Notes: generated by a model not told the origin, from the letters alone. DNA of 64,000 bases from Methylovulum sp. (GCF_028687615.1 NZ_JAQTZU010000019.1:1-64000); one strand, 5' to 3'. Shown: positions 16,526-25,144, numbered from the stretch's first letter. Made by a program: numbers and translations.

Positions 16526-18067
16526 TTATAGCCGGTTGCGGACGGCAATGGTTGAAGTAAACACCCTTCTTAACCGATGGTCAGGAGGTGTGATGGAGCC
16601 GCCATTGAAAAAATAAGCCACCGGCTCCAACGTGACATTATCTTCAAGGGATACCGCCACTAGGCTGATGCGGATGCTGACGACCCTGCCCCAGCCAGCG
16701 GCGGGTATTGAGTCGGCCGGCACATAGTAATTGGCCGAACCATAACCAGCAGTTCCAGGTGCATCCAAGTCTTCGCCATACAAAATTTGCATTTGTTCAA
16801 TCCCCTCCACCAATTCTTCGGCATTCCTTGCATCAATCCGCCGATAAAGCGCGGGTTGGAGTGAGGCATTAAGCCTTATGTAATAGCTGATCGTGTGGAT
16901 CGGATAGACTTCACCATTCCCGTAGGTTCTACCTAAATCATTATCGGCGTTACCAAGCGCACAAGCGTTGATGGGGCTTTGCGAAAGCAGGTTTGCTGCA
17001 ACTGTATTAGCTTGAAAGATAGTGGCGGCAGCACAATTTGTTACTATTGCAGAAGCGCAATAATTAGTAGTGTCGACTTTTAAAAAATCAGCGGCCTGCA
17101 AATTTGCGATAGTGGCAGTGGCATCTAAAGTCAGGCCGGCAGTGGCTGCTGCATGGGCGACCACGGTAAAGCTTTGGTCTGCCGCCCTGCGGATGGTGAC
17201 GACATCGGAGCCGCCCAGAGGGGAGGTGATCGCGGCATTGATGGCGGGTGTCCATGCCGCTGGGGACGTTGCTTCAAAGCCGTCAATGGCCCGGTCGAAG
17301 CGATATAAAAAATCGCCAGGTGGGGCAGGTAAATTCAATTTATTGGTCAGTGGTATCCCGCTGTCACATCCTAAAAACCCCGCCATGCGGATGTCGTTAT
17401 TTAGAAACCCCATCGCATAGCGGCCATTTTCTTGTATTCTGGAGAGTGCCTCGAGCATCCGGTTGGTTTGTTTGCTACCGACAAAAACCTGCAATACGCC
17501 GCCCAATAAAAACAGGCCAATCAGCATCGCCACCATGATTTCTATCAGGGTTAGGCCGGTTTGGCGGCGGTAAGTTTGGGGGGGGGGTAAGGGTTTGTAC
17601 GGCTGCCTATTTTCTAGGAGATAAGTTGACGAATGCACTTTGTTTTTTGTTGATGCTAAAAAAGATAGGCCAATGCTTTTGCTTTTATCTTCTAGGGCAT
17701 TTAGGGAGGATGCCGACGACTGCATGGATGCAGGAGGTAGAGCAACGCAGGGAGCAGTTGCCGAAATACCCTGCAAGGAGGTGGCCATGCTGCTATCCAA
17801 GTGATTGATTGAGGAGGATATAAGGATGCCGTAATTCATGCCTAGACCAGTCATTTTGTCACACGCTTGATTATAAACGTCTTTTGCTTGGGCATCGGGG
17901 GCGATGATGGCTATATCAACGTCTGATTCGCCGTGGAAGCGACCCGTTGCGTAGGAGCCAAACAAGTAGACAGGATAGGCAAAGCCTTTGAACGCCAAGC
18001 TGAGGTAGGCCAGTACATTTTTTTGTTTTTTAATTCTGGCGGCCGAGATAGGGTTATTGATGTTCAT
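16526..18067 (-). CDS. pilW: Nucleotidyltransferase (MNT)-PilW in-frame fusion
   Basis: A single 513-codon frame joining two unrelated proteins. Residues 1-100 are a minimal nucleotidyltransferase with the motif GSYATG (37-42) and the metal pair DVD (49-51), as in MntA-type antitoxins. Residues ~100-160 are a low-complexity linker, part of it encoded by a hairpin-rich repeat. From 171 a normal PilW prepilin begins: G171|LTLIEIMVAMLIG, with EALSRIQENGRYAM and the long C-terminal head. A normal PilW leader is under 30 residues, so a separate start is expected; GTG 17638 would give a 28-residue leader and 370 residues, but no clear ribosome site precedes it. A C10 tract sits in the linker. The frame start overlaps the HEPN gene by 14 bases. 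Confidence 0.8.
   Translation of the reverse strand: MNINNPISAARIKKQKNVLAYLSLAFKGFAYPVYLFGSYATGRFHGESDVDIAIIAPDAQAKDVYNQACDKMTGLGMNYGILISSSINHLDSSMATSLQGISATAPCVALPPASMQSSASSLNALEDKSKSIGLSFLASTKNKVHSSTYLLENRQPYKPLPPPQTYRRQTGLTLIEIMVAMLIGLFLLGGVLQVFVGSKQTNRMLEALSRIQENGRYAMGFLNNDIRMAGFLGCDSGIPLTNKLNLPAPPGDFLYRFDRAIDGFEATSPAAWTPAINAAITSPLGGSDVVTIRRAADQSFTVVAHAAATAGLTLDATATIANLQAADFLKVDTTNYCASAIVTNCAAATIFQANTVAANLLSQSPINACALGNADNDLGRTYGNGEVYPIHTISYYIRLNASLQPALYRRIDARNAEELVEGIEQMQILYGEDLDAPGTAGYGSANYYVPADSIPAAGWGRVVSIRISLVAVSLEDNVTLEPVAYFFNGGSITPPDHRLRRVFTSTIAVRNRL
17578..17587. repeat. C10 homopolymer inside the MNT-pilW frame
   Basis: Ten consecutive G on the plus strand (C10 on the coding strand) encode part of KPLPPPQTY just ahead of the prepilin cleavage site. 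Tracts of this length slip during replication in phase-variable genes. A gain or loss of one base would separate the MNT frame, or the GTG-started PilW leader, from PilW. Confidence 0.8.
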
Positions 18068-18311
18068 AAACTTCCCTCAAAATATCCAAGGTTTGGGAAA
18101 GGGGGCTGGTGGCTGGCTGGGCTTGTCCCGCGTCGCATGGTACAAATTTTAACAGTTTTTCTAGGGCTTGTTGGGCATGGTAGCAAGTGCCGTCCCATTT
18201 GTTTGCTGTTAGCAATATCTTCGCCATTTCAAAGTCATTGAGGCTTTGTCTTAACCAGGCATATTGGACACCGTCTTGGGTGGCAATCTGTGTGAAAGGG
18301 TTCGTGTTCAT
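18054..18311 (-). CDS. Short HEPN-domain protein (HEPN/MNT module partner)
   Basis: An 85-residue HEPN-like protein: helices around QYAWLRQSLNDFEMAKILL and TCYHAQQALEKLLK match the first half of the HEPN fold. Family proteins are usually 120-135 residues; after KLLK the sequence (FVPCDAGQAQPATS) no longer resembles the family, so the C-terminal helices look lost or replaced, and no RX4-6H RNase motif is visible. The ATG overlaps the pilV stop (ATGA), and its end overlaps the MNT start by 14 bases, so pilV, HEPN and MNT are translationally coupled. In intact modules HEPN is the toxin and MNT the AMPylating antitoxin. Activity here is doubtful. Confidence 0.7.
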   Translation of the reverse strand: MNTNPFTQIATQDGVQYAWLRQSLNDFEMAKILLTANKWDGTCYHAQQALEKLLKFVPCDAGQAQPATSPLSQTLDILREVYEHQ

Positions 18312-18754
18312 AACCGAAAACTCGTTAGGAAATCGGGGTCATCACCGTCAACCACACCATCATGATTTTCGTCCCAACTGATACTGATGGTAATTATGCC
18401 GGCGATTTGGCCGATGTTGACCGCGTTGACGGGCAGGGCGGCTATTAACGCCAAGTTCCATTCATAGAGATCATTTTCTGCCATGTCCGCCGGACTGCAA
18501 CCGGTGGTGCTCTGGCAACCTGGTTTTGCTGCGGCAGTGGTCGGGTCGGCGATGTAAGAGCCTACGGCACCGGCATTGGCGCGTATCCTGTCCGCCAAAT
18601 CATTGGCGTATTGGGTGGCTTGGCTGCGGTTGTAAGCGCCCTGGTTATTGCCCAGGCTGGTGGCTTGCAAGCCAGCCAGCCCAAGCAAGCCTGCCGCTAG
18701 TACCAGCATGGCTATCAGGACTTCGATTAGGGTGAATCCGGAGCTGTTATTCAT
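18308..18754 (-). CDS. pilV: Type IV minor pilin PilV
   Basis: A 148-residue prepilin with a six-residue leader and site MNNSSG|FTLIEVLIAMLVLAAG, followed by the PilV pattern GLAGLQATSLGNNQGAYNRSQATQ (read in two parts) and two Cys in CQSTTGC. It helps form the pilus priming complex with FimT, PilW, PilX and PilE. It is 18 bp downstream of fimT; its stop overlaps the inserted HEPN gene. Confidence 0.92.
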   Translation of the reverse strand: MNNSSGFTLIEVLIAMLVLAAGLLGLAGLQATSLGNNQGAYNRSQATQYANDLADRIRANAGAVGSYIADPTTAAAKPGCQSTTGCSPADMAENDLYEWNLALIAALPVNAVNIGQIAGIITISISWDENHDGVVDGDDPDFLTSFRL

Positions 18755-18772
18755 AATTCAAGATTGAAAAAA

Positions 18773-19336
18773 TTATGGGCAATTGACTGGAAGGGGAGGG
18801 TCATAGGGAGGAACGTCAACTCTTGCCCGCCCCGTTGAGTTTACGATGATTTTACGCGATTGACCGTCATCATGAGTACCGTCGCATAAAGTGAAGGTAT
18901 CGCCAATGGGAGTCCCACTGAGACCATTGGGTAAAAAAACTGCATGGTCATCATAACTACCCCCCGTTGTCAACGTGTAACCGGCCGGCAAGCCATCATA
19001 AGTCCGTAACAAACAGTCTGCGTTTGGCAGGCAAGCTCCCGCATTAGGATCGAGGGCATTGTCACCGTCGGCATCGACAAAAACATCCCAGCCGGATTCC
19101 CAAGCGCCGGCGGTAGGACCTTTCCGCAACACGGTGACCCGCACACTCCGCTTGACCGCTTCGCTTCTGGCAAGACTTAAGGCGCTAACGAAATCATTGG
19201 TGGAGGCGGTCAAGCGGCTGTTGCTGATCATGCTTTGGAAGCTGGGTGTGGCGATGCCTACGACTATTGAGGCTATCGCCAGCGTCATCATTAATTCAAT
19301 CAGGGTAAAGCCGATCTGTGTTTTTTTGTTGTGCAT
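18773..19336 (-). CDS. fimT: Type IV pilus minor pilin FimT/GspH family
   Basis: A 187-residue prepilin. Leader MHNKKTQIG, then FTLIELMMTLAIASIVVGIA, the GspH/FimT continuation FQSMISNSRLTASTNDFV and SALSLARSEAVKR, and a Gly-rich C-terminal head with Cys in GACLPNADC. FimT-type proteins are the first gene of minor pilin operons and can bind DNA in competent species. It is the first gene of the minus-strand pilin operon, preceded by a long repeat island. Confidence 0.9.
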   Translation of the reverse strand: MHNKKTQIGFTLIELMMTLAIASIVVGIATPSFQSMISNSRLTASTNDFVSALSLARSEAVKRSVRVTVLRKGPTAGAWESGWDVFVDADGDNALDPNAGACLPNADCLLRTYDGLPAGYTLTTGGSYDDHAVFLPNGLSGTPIGDTFTLCDGTHDDGQSRKIIVNSTGRARVDVPPYDPPLPVNCP

Positions 19337-19476
19337 TAGCGGATTGGATTTTATTTAGTTAGTTTCGTTACCAATTATCCCGCCATGTTTCATTAAAAAA
19401 GCGGCAGGAAATATAGCCCTGGAAAAAACATCTAGCATTAAAATTAACGCCTTCAACTGGCCCCAAAAAAACCGCC

Positions 19477-19592
19477 ATACTCTTGAGCGGTCAGATTTTC
19501 AGTTTTAGTTTAGTGGGATGGGCTGACGCGAGGAAACCCATCCTACATGGGCCGTGTTCTGAAAAAACCGAAAACCTGATCGTTTGAAGTAT
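19477..19592. repeat. MITE-like element, family B copy 2
   Basis: The left arm ATACTCTTGAGCGGTCAGAT and the right arm complement (ATACTTCAAACGATCAGG...) match the family-B termini at 10.4 and 60.6 kb, down to the inner TTTTC.GTTTT. The core differs: it has its own hairpin around GGATGGG / CCCATCC. Confidence 0.7.
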
Positions 19593-19712
19593 AAATTATT
19601 CCATAATCACGGTAGCCGTCAAAAAGCCCCTTAAGCTAAAATAAGCCATTCATTTTTATCGCCATAAGTATAGTATTTATTGGCGAGAATTAAAGCTAAA
19701 TTAAATAATTAG

Positions 19713-19890
19713 GCTCTATATGGGTTTCAGGATCTCTTTACTAAAAATGTATAAGGCAAGCCGTTAATGCACATAGCGGCTTCCAAAATACCCGTCATTC
19801 CGGCATATACCCTCTGGGGCATAAAGGGATTGCCGGAATGATGTGATATTTTGGATGGTTGTTGATAAGACCCCGAAACCCATATAGAGC
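19713..19890. repeat. Nested palindromic element (family D)
   Basis: A 16-bp perfect terminal inverted repeat, GCTCTATATGGGTTTC, bounds the element. Inside lie TCCAAAATA / TATTTTGGA (19782-19855) and TCATTCCGGCA / TGCCGGAATGA (19795-19841). It ends seven bases before the family-A copy. Only one copy is in the window. Confidence 0.7.
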
Positions 19891-19897
19891 AATTAAT

Positions 19898-20011
19898 TTA
19901 GGATTTGGCCATTAATAACTTCCCGATATTAAGACCTGACAGGTTTTTGAAACCTGTCAGGTCTAGGGTTTCAAGAATGGTTCAGGGAAGTTATTTTTAG
20001 CCAAATCCTTA
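19898..20011 (-). repeat. MITE-like element, family A copy 2 (inverted)
   Basis: A 114-bp palindromic element. Read on the minus strand it is nearly identical to the copy at 11332-11447 (TAAGGATTTGGCTAAAAATA..., then CTTGAAACCCTAGACCTGAC). With that copy it brackets pilY1 through fimT in inverted orientation. Confidence 0.8.
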
Positions 20012-20050
20012 GGGGCAATTGACAAGATTTAGCCTTCCAGACGTTTGGCG

Positions 20051-20082
20051 GTTTGTTGGTTTGTTGGTTTGTTGGTTTGTTG
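20051..20082. repeat. 4 x 8-bp tandem repeat
   Basis: Four perfect copies of GTTTGTTG in a row in non-coding DNA. Confidence 0.85.
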
Positions 20083-20203
20083 GCGGGATTAGCCATACTG
20101 CCATTAAGTCAATGAATTTATTTTATGTGGGATGTTTTTCGGTGGTCGGGTTAGCGGCAGCGTAACCCGACAGCATTCCGGCAGGGAGAGCGTAGCGAGG
20201 GTT

Positions 20204-20234
20204 GGCCGGGCAGGTTTTTAAACCCTGTCGGGCC
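20204..20234. terminator. Hairpin downstream of ispA
   Basis: GGCCGGGCAGGTTTTTAAAC and its near complement form a long hairpin ending seven bases from the ispA stop; a second one, TCGGGTTA / TAACCCGA, lies at 20146-20170. It could terminate xseB-ispA transcripts. The sequence resembles family-A cores, so it may be a recruited repeat. Confidence 0.45.
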
Positions 20235-20240
20235 AATGAA

Positions 20241-21137
20241 TTAATGGTTGCGCTCAATAATATAAAGCGATAAATCACGTAATAAATCCGCTTCCTGGCC
20301 AAAAACACCTAGATTTTCCAATGCCATTTCATGCAGCTCACGGGCTTTTTGTTTGGCCCCCGCCATGCCCAACAGGGCAGGGTAGGTGGGTTTGTTGTTG
20401 TCTTTGTCTTTGCCTTGGGTCTTGCCCAAGGTCGCCGTGTCGCTTTCTTCATCGAGTATGTCGTCCTTAACTTGAAAAGACAGGCCGATACATTTTGCAT
20501 AATGGTCAAGCTTGGTCGCCACCGCGGTATCCAAATCACTTTTTGACAGCGTTGCCAGATTGACACTGGCGCGTATCAAGGCCCCGGTTTTATGGATGTG
20601 CATGTTTTCCAACTCAGGCAGGCTCAACATCGTACCGACCGAATCCAGATCTATCGCTTGACCGCCGACCATGCCTTGCGAACCGCTGGCTTTTGCCAGG
20701 GTGGTGAGCATTTTTAAACGGTTGGCGTCGCTGGCGATGATGCTGGGGTCATGCGCCAGAATTTCAAATGCCAGGGCTTGCAGGGCGTCGCCAGTCAAAA
20801 TCGCCGTCGCTTCATCAAAGGCGATATGGCAAGTTGGTTTACCACGCCGTAAACCGTCATCATCCATAGCGGGCAGATCATCATGGATTAAGGAATACAC
20901 ATGGATGAATTCCACAGCACAGGCCGCGCCATCTAAGGCTTCAGGGGCAATGCCCAAGGTTTTGCCGGTGGCGTAAGTCAACAGCGGGCGGGTGCGTTTG
21001 CCGCCGTCCAGCACGCAGTAGCGCATGGCCTGATGCAGTTTTTGCGGCAAAATGTTTGCGTTTGGCAAACGAAGATCCAGTGCGTGTTCGACACGGGCTT
21101 GGCAAAAACTGAGGTATTCTTTTAACGCATTACTCAT
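20241..21137 (-). CDS. ispA: (2E,6E)-farnesyl diphosphate synthase
   Basis: A 298-residue soluble prenyl synthase that condenses IPP with DMAPP/GPP to make FPP for quinones and undecaprenyl phosphate. The first aspartate-rich motif [10 protein letters not shown] begins at D86, the second is [10 protein letters not shown] near 224, and GGKRTRP binds the diphosphate. Length is normal. The start overlaps the xseB stop by eight bases, the usual xseB-ispA pairing; dxs, often third, is absent here. Confidence 0.95.
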   Translation of the reverse strand: MSNALKEYLSFCQARVEHALDLRLPNANILPQKLHQAMRYCVLDGGKRTRPLLTYATGKTLGIAPEALDGAACAVEFIHVYSLIHDDLPAMDDDGLRRGKPTCHIAFDEATAILTGDALQALAFEILAHDPSIIASDANRLKMLTTLAKASGSQGMVGGQAIDLDSVGTMLSLPELENMHIHKTGALIRASVNLATLSKSDLDTAVATKLDHYAKCIGLSFQVKDDILDEESDTATLGKTQGKDKDNNKPTYPALLGMAGAKQKARELHEMALENLGVFGQEADLLRDLSLYIIERNH

Positions 21138-21363
21138 TGGCGAAAGGCTCCAGGGATTGAGTGCCGTTTTTTTCTATCAGGATCTGGACTTTTTGTTCCG
21201 CTGCTTGCAAGGCTTGCTGGCAGGTGCGCGTCAGATTGACACCCCGTTCAAATGATTTTAGCGACTCTTCCAGGGAAATATCACCTTGTTCAAGACGGGT
21301 GACCAGTTGTTCCAGTTCGGCAAGCGCGTCTTCAAACAGGGTCGCAGATTTTTTTTTCGGCAT
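21130..21363 (-). CDS. xseB: Exodeoxyribonuclease VII small subunit
   Basis: A 77-residue, mainly helical protein: [19 protein letters not shown], then [13 protein letters not shown] and [12 protein letters not shown], the complete XseB pattern. It joins XseA to form the ssDNA exonuclease VII. It overlaps ispA by eight bases. Confidence 0.94.
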   Translation of the reverse strand: MPKKKSATLFEDALAELEQLVTRLEQGDISLEESLKSFERGVNLTRTCQQALQAAEQKVQILIEKNGTQSLEPFANE

Positions 21364-21383
21364 GTAAGATTATAAAAAGGTGG

Positions 21384-23765
21384 CTAAATCAAGCTTTCCA
21401 TTATAGCTGAAATCTTTGTACGGCGTGTGTGGGTAGAATGGTTGTTGATGGCGATGGGATTCGCTGCGCGGCCTGGGTTCCGCTGATTTCTACTGGAATG
21501 GACGGATCTTGAATTGGACTGATTTTTGGGCGCGTTGGGATCAGGCCATTGCAAGGCGGCAAATAGGATAAGATAAATCTGGGTGCAGACACGCGGCGCA
21601 TCGAGCATGGTTCCAGTAAACCCTTCCAAAATAACTGCCGTCATCGACGGTAAAAACGCCAGCGGGACTGACGAGCCTTTTGCCAGCAACACGCATTGGT
21701 GTTTAAAGGCGAAAACCAACAAGCAGATAAACAACACTAGGCCCAAGCCTCCTTGTTCTAACCAAACATGGATAAATAGCTGTTTGCTATGCCAGGGTAA
21801 ATGGTCAAAGTCTATGACCCATAACCAGCTTTGTAATTTATCGGTGAAACCGCCGTTTCTTATCACTTGGTTTTCTGTCGGGCTGTCGATGGTGATTGAG
21901 CCGATTTCAACAGCTTGCTTGCTGTCATTATGAATAACTAAAGTGGTCGGCCAGTCCAGCCAAGTGTCTTTTTCGTTATATTTAAAATCCCAGTTATAGG
22001 CGTCCCAGGTGTCAATATGGCTGGGTTTGAATCCGTTTGAAATACAACTGGGTTGATAGTGTTCACTGGTTAAGATGTGTTTTTTACAAACGCCTATTGC
22101 CAATTTGTCCGCCAATGATTTGAAACGGGCGGTCACGGTCAAATGATAGTTCTGCTCAGGTTCTAAAAAGATTTTCTGGAAAAAGTTAAATTCACCGGCT
22201 CCAAGTATCAAATAAGCTTGTCCGTTTTCTTCTGCAATACGAAAACTGGGCAGCGAGCGCGTCAATAAGGTATTTTGATAAAACAAACCGGGTATCGTGC
22301 CTACACCTTCGCCGATGACGGCACTGCTAAAACTGTCGGGGGTACGGAAAGAAATCATTTGTAGCCAGTGATGTTCGCGGGTTGAAAGATCACCTGACAC
22401 TTCAGAAAAACGTTGTTCAAATCGGGTTGAGCTTAAACCAATCGCCAGAAATAAAAATAATCCGATAAACACGGCGGCTATTTGTAGGTTTTTTAACGGG
22501 ATGGCTTGTTTTTTGGCGATTCTGCCCAGCAAGAAACCTGGGCTTACATGGGAAATGCTTAGCAGCACCGCTAGACGAATGGCATCGGAGTAACTGAAAA
22601 AATGCCATTTACTTTCCAATGCCGAGTTGCTTATCCCCACAACAGATAGCGTCAATAAAGCGATTGCAGCAATGCCAAGCCATTGCCATTCCCGGTTGCG
22701 TCCAAACAAAAAATAACCGGACAGCAGGGCGGCAAAAAAACTGATTAGGCCAGTCAATAAAGCTTGGTATCCGGCTAACTTAAAACCCAGGAATAAGCCG
22801 ATAAAACAGAGTGGAAACAGTACAAAAGTGGGCAAAAAAGCATTGTGGGTTGATTTGAAGGAATTGCGTTTACTGACGATTAACACCAATAAGGTGACAA
22901 ACAGGGATAAGGTGAAACTGGCAATAGTTGTGCGCGTAAAAGTCACGATAACGGCATAAAACCCTAAGCCGGCGGCAAGCGAGATGATGGCGAACTCAAC
23001 TTGCCGCAATTGGCGGGTCAGCAAATAAACGACCAAGGGTGTCAGCGAAACCAGGTAGCCATCAACGGCTTCGCCGCCAACGTGCATTTCGGTAAACCAG
23101 CCGGTGATCCGGTATGTGCTGGAAAAATCCAATAATGCCGATAAAAATTCATAACGGTCATGAAAAGGGGGCAAAGCACTAAGCACATGCCGCTCCCATA
23201 GCACCAACAGCCCAAAAATCAGTAAACTGGCGGTAATGCCTGTTGCCAATAAACGTTGGCTAAGCTTGGGATGGACGTAAAGCTCCCGTCGAATAAATGG
23301 CCATAAAAGCCAAGCATAAAAAAATCCTTTACCGATACGTAGGCTATTCCAGTTGCTTTGATAAATATCATCAGGCTGTAAGCCGCTTTCCAGCAGCGGC
23401 CAGAAGTTTTTTAAAAAACTCGCGGTAAAGGCGATCAATAATAGCCAGTATAAAAGCTGATATGGCGGCGTAGCCTCTTTTTCGGTGTTATCTTTGCGCC
23501 AAAACAACACCGCCAAAGTAAGCAGCAGCAGGATGTCGTATTCGTTATAAAGCAGGTTTCCCGTCCATAGGCTTAAATCCAAAATAGGCAATAATGCGGG
23601 TATTGCCACTAGCCATAAACGCGGAAAATAAATTGATAATGCCAGATAAAATAGTAAAAAAATGATCGGCAACGGGGAGAAAACATGGGATATTGCGGCA
23701 AAGCTAGCGAGCAAAAAAAAGGCAAGGGCAAGGCTGTGGGTATATAAATAGTTGATTAATTGCAT
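21384..23765 (-). CDS. O-antigen ligase/polymerase-like polytopic membrane protein
   Basis: A 793-residue protein with about ten to twelve hydrophobic segments in the first ~430 residues and one or two more near 700-740. The part around 200-260 (FTEMHVGGEAVDGYLVSLTP) and a large extracytoplasmic portion after RFEQRFSEVSGDLSTREHHW resemble Wzy/WaaL-type O-antigen ligases and exopolysaccharide polymerases. Between about 500 and 650 there is a beta-rich, carbohydrate-binding-like insert (NYHLTVTARF; DWPTTLVIHNDS). The last ~45 residues are polar and low in complexity. A role in polysaccharide assembly is inferred. It is divergent from the beta-helix gene (161 bp) and 20 bp from xseB. Confidence 0.6.
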   Translation of the reverse strand: MQLINYLYTHSLALAFFLLASFAAISHVFSPLPIIFLLFYLALSIYFPRLWLVAIPALLPILDLSLWTGNLLYNEYDILLLLTLAVLFWRKDNTEKEATPPYQLLYWLLLIAFTASFLKNFWPLLESGLQPDDIYQSNWNSLRIGKGFFYAWLLWPFIRRELYVHPKLSQRLLATGITASLLIFGLLVLWERHVLSALPPFHDRYEFLSALLDFSSTYRITGWFTEMHVGGEAVDGYLVSLTPLVVYLLTRQLRQVEFAIISLAAGLGFYAVIVTFTRTTIASFTLSLFVTLLVLIVSKRNSFKSTHNAFLPTFVLFPLCFIGLFLGFKLAGYQALLTGLISFFAALLSGYFLFGRNREWQWLGIAAIALLTLSVVGISNSALESKWHFFSYSDAIRLAVLLSISHVSPGFLLGRIAKKQAIPLKNLQIAAVFIGLFLFLAIGLSSTRFEQRFSEVSGDLSTREHHWLQMISFRTPDSFSSAVIGEGVGTIPGLFYQNTLLTRSLPSFRIAEENGQAYLILGAGEFNFFQKIFLEPEQNYHLTVTARFKSLADKLAIGVCKKHILTSEHYQPSCISNGFKPSHIDTWDAYNWDFKYNEKDTWLDWPTTLVIHNDSKQAVEIGSITIDSPTENQVIRNGGFTDKLQSWLWVIDFDHLPWHSKQLFIHVWLEQGGLGLVLFICLLVFAFKHQCVLLAKGSSVPLAFLPSMTAVILEGFTGTMLDAPRVCTQIYLILFAALQWPDPNAPKNQSNSRSVHSSRNQRNPGRAANPIAINNHSTHTRRTKISAIMESLI

Positions 23766-23926
23766 AATATCCGTGAATTCAAGTCATAATAACCGAGTGC
23801 GTACCGCTTGGGCTGAAGCCAATTTTCTTCGTCGGAAATCGCCTAAGGCCAATGCCGGGTTTTTAGATTTGCTAAGGTGTCACGCTGTCCAGTATATTTT
23901 TCTTTCAACCGCGATTTACTAAGCTT

Positions 23927-25144
23927 ATGCCTAATTCTGAGCCGATTAATTTTTCTAAACAGTTGGCGATTTGTTTCTTGCTGTGCTTTTTAACAGCAAG
24001 CCCTCTAGCTTTTGGAATTGATTTGCCCGATAAATCAAAAATTTATAGCAATTTACAAAAAATTGAAAGAAAAATAATACGGGTTTTTAACCCTAACCCA
24101 GTGCTTGAAGACGAGGCAAGCATACAACAACAGCTTGATAAAGACATTCAACAACAGCTTGATAAAGACATTGCCGTCAACTTTGGGCTTTGGCAGCCGT
24201 TGCCGATAACTTATCCTGGCACCGGCAAAGGCATCAAGATTGGCGAAAAAACCTATCCTTCCCTGGCGGTTGCCAGCACCGCCTTGCAAGACCACCAAAC
24301 CTTGTTGATCGGGGAAGGGGTTTATACCGAGCCTTTAGTCATCAACCGCAACCATGTCCAAATTATCGGTTCAGGCCGTGTGGTTTTTGATGGTGCCAGT
24401 GCCGAAGGCAAGGCGGCAATTATCACTAAAGGCAAGCAAATCACCATCAGCAATATCGAATGCAAAAACATCGCCGTTGCCGACCAAAATGGCGCGTGTA
24501 TCCGTTCCGAAGGCGCGGGGCTTACCGTTGAACATGTTTATTTCCATGATTCAGAGCAAGGTATTTTATCTAGCAACAATCAATCCCTGCGCATTAGTGA
24601 CAGCCGTTTTGAAAAACTCGGCAAAAATGGTCGGGCGCATGGCATTTATATTGATGGCGGTGAGGTTTTGATTGACCACAGTTGGTTTATTGCCTCGAAA
24701 TCTGAAGGTCATGAAATCAAGTCCCGTGCCAGTAAGACAGTGATAAAAAACTGTGTCATCGCGTCCTTGTCCGCTGTTGATAGCCGTTTGGTCGATGTGT
24801 CCAATGGCGGTGAACTGGTCATTGAAAACTCGGTTTTGGAAAAAGGCCCCCAAAGTGCCAATGCTACGGCGATAGGTTATGGTTTGGAGGGCATAACCCA
24901 CCAGCAAAATGCCATTATCTTGGAGAAAAACGTGGTCATTTTAGAGCGTGACGGGCATAACGTCTTGTTGGATGCCCGTCCAGAGGGACAAGTACCCGTT
25001 AAAATAGTCGGCAATATCATCGTCTCTAAAGACGAACAGGTCATTGATGGTTTGAATTGGTTGTTTTCAAGCAGGCAAGAGGCGCGTATGGGTGAGTACC
25101 CCCAATTACCTGTTTTGGAAAACCAGCAAAAACCGCTGAAATAG
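23927..25144 (+). CDS. Secreted right-handed beta-helix protein
   Basis: A 405-residue protein with an N-terminal signal peptide (LAICFLLCFLTASPLAFG). After a Gln/Lys/Asp-rich helical stretch with a duplicated octapeptide IQQQLDKD (24-bp tandem duplication at 24122-24169) comes a parallel beta-helix from about residue 120 to 370, seen as repeating rungs (ITISNIECKNI, LRISDSRFEKL, VLIDHSWF, TVIKNCVI, LVIENSVL). Such folds often bind or cleave polysaccharides; the His/Asp pattern is too loose to assign an enzyme. The divergent pairing with the O-antigen-ligase-like gene suggests a joint role in surface polysaccharide. Confidence 0.7.
   Translation: MPNSEPINFSKQLAICFLLCFLTASPLAFGIDLPDKSKIYSNLQKIERKIIRVFNPNPVLEDEASIQQQLDKDIQQQLDKDIAVNFGLWQPLPITYPGTGKGIKIGEKTYPSLAVASTALQDHQTLLIGEGVYTEPLVINRNHVQIIGSGRVVFDGASAEGKAAIITKGKQITISNIECKNIAVADQNGACIRSEGAGLTVEHVYFHDSEQGILSSNNQSLRISDSRFEKLGKNGRAHGIYIDGGEVLIDHSWFIASKSEGHEIKSRASKTVIKNCVIASLSAVDSRLVDVSNGGELVIENSVLEKGPQSANATAIGYGLEGITHQQNAIILEKNVVILERDGHNVLLDARPEGQVPVKIVGNIIVSKDEQVIDGLNWLFSSRQEARMGEYPQLPVLENQQKPLK

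Larger units (their letters stand above)
19337..20240. other. Gene-free repeat island between ispA and fimT
   Basis: About 900 bp without coding character. It contains a family-B element (19477-19592), a 178-bp nested palindrome (19713-19890), a family-A element (19898-20011), a four-fold 8-bp tandem repeat (20051-20082) and two hairpins (20146-20170, 20204-20234). The fimT promoter must lie in the first ~140 bp or beyond. Confidence 0.7.
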
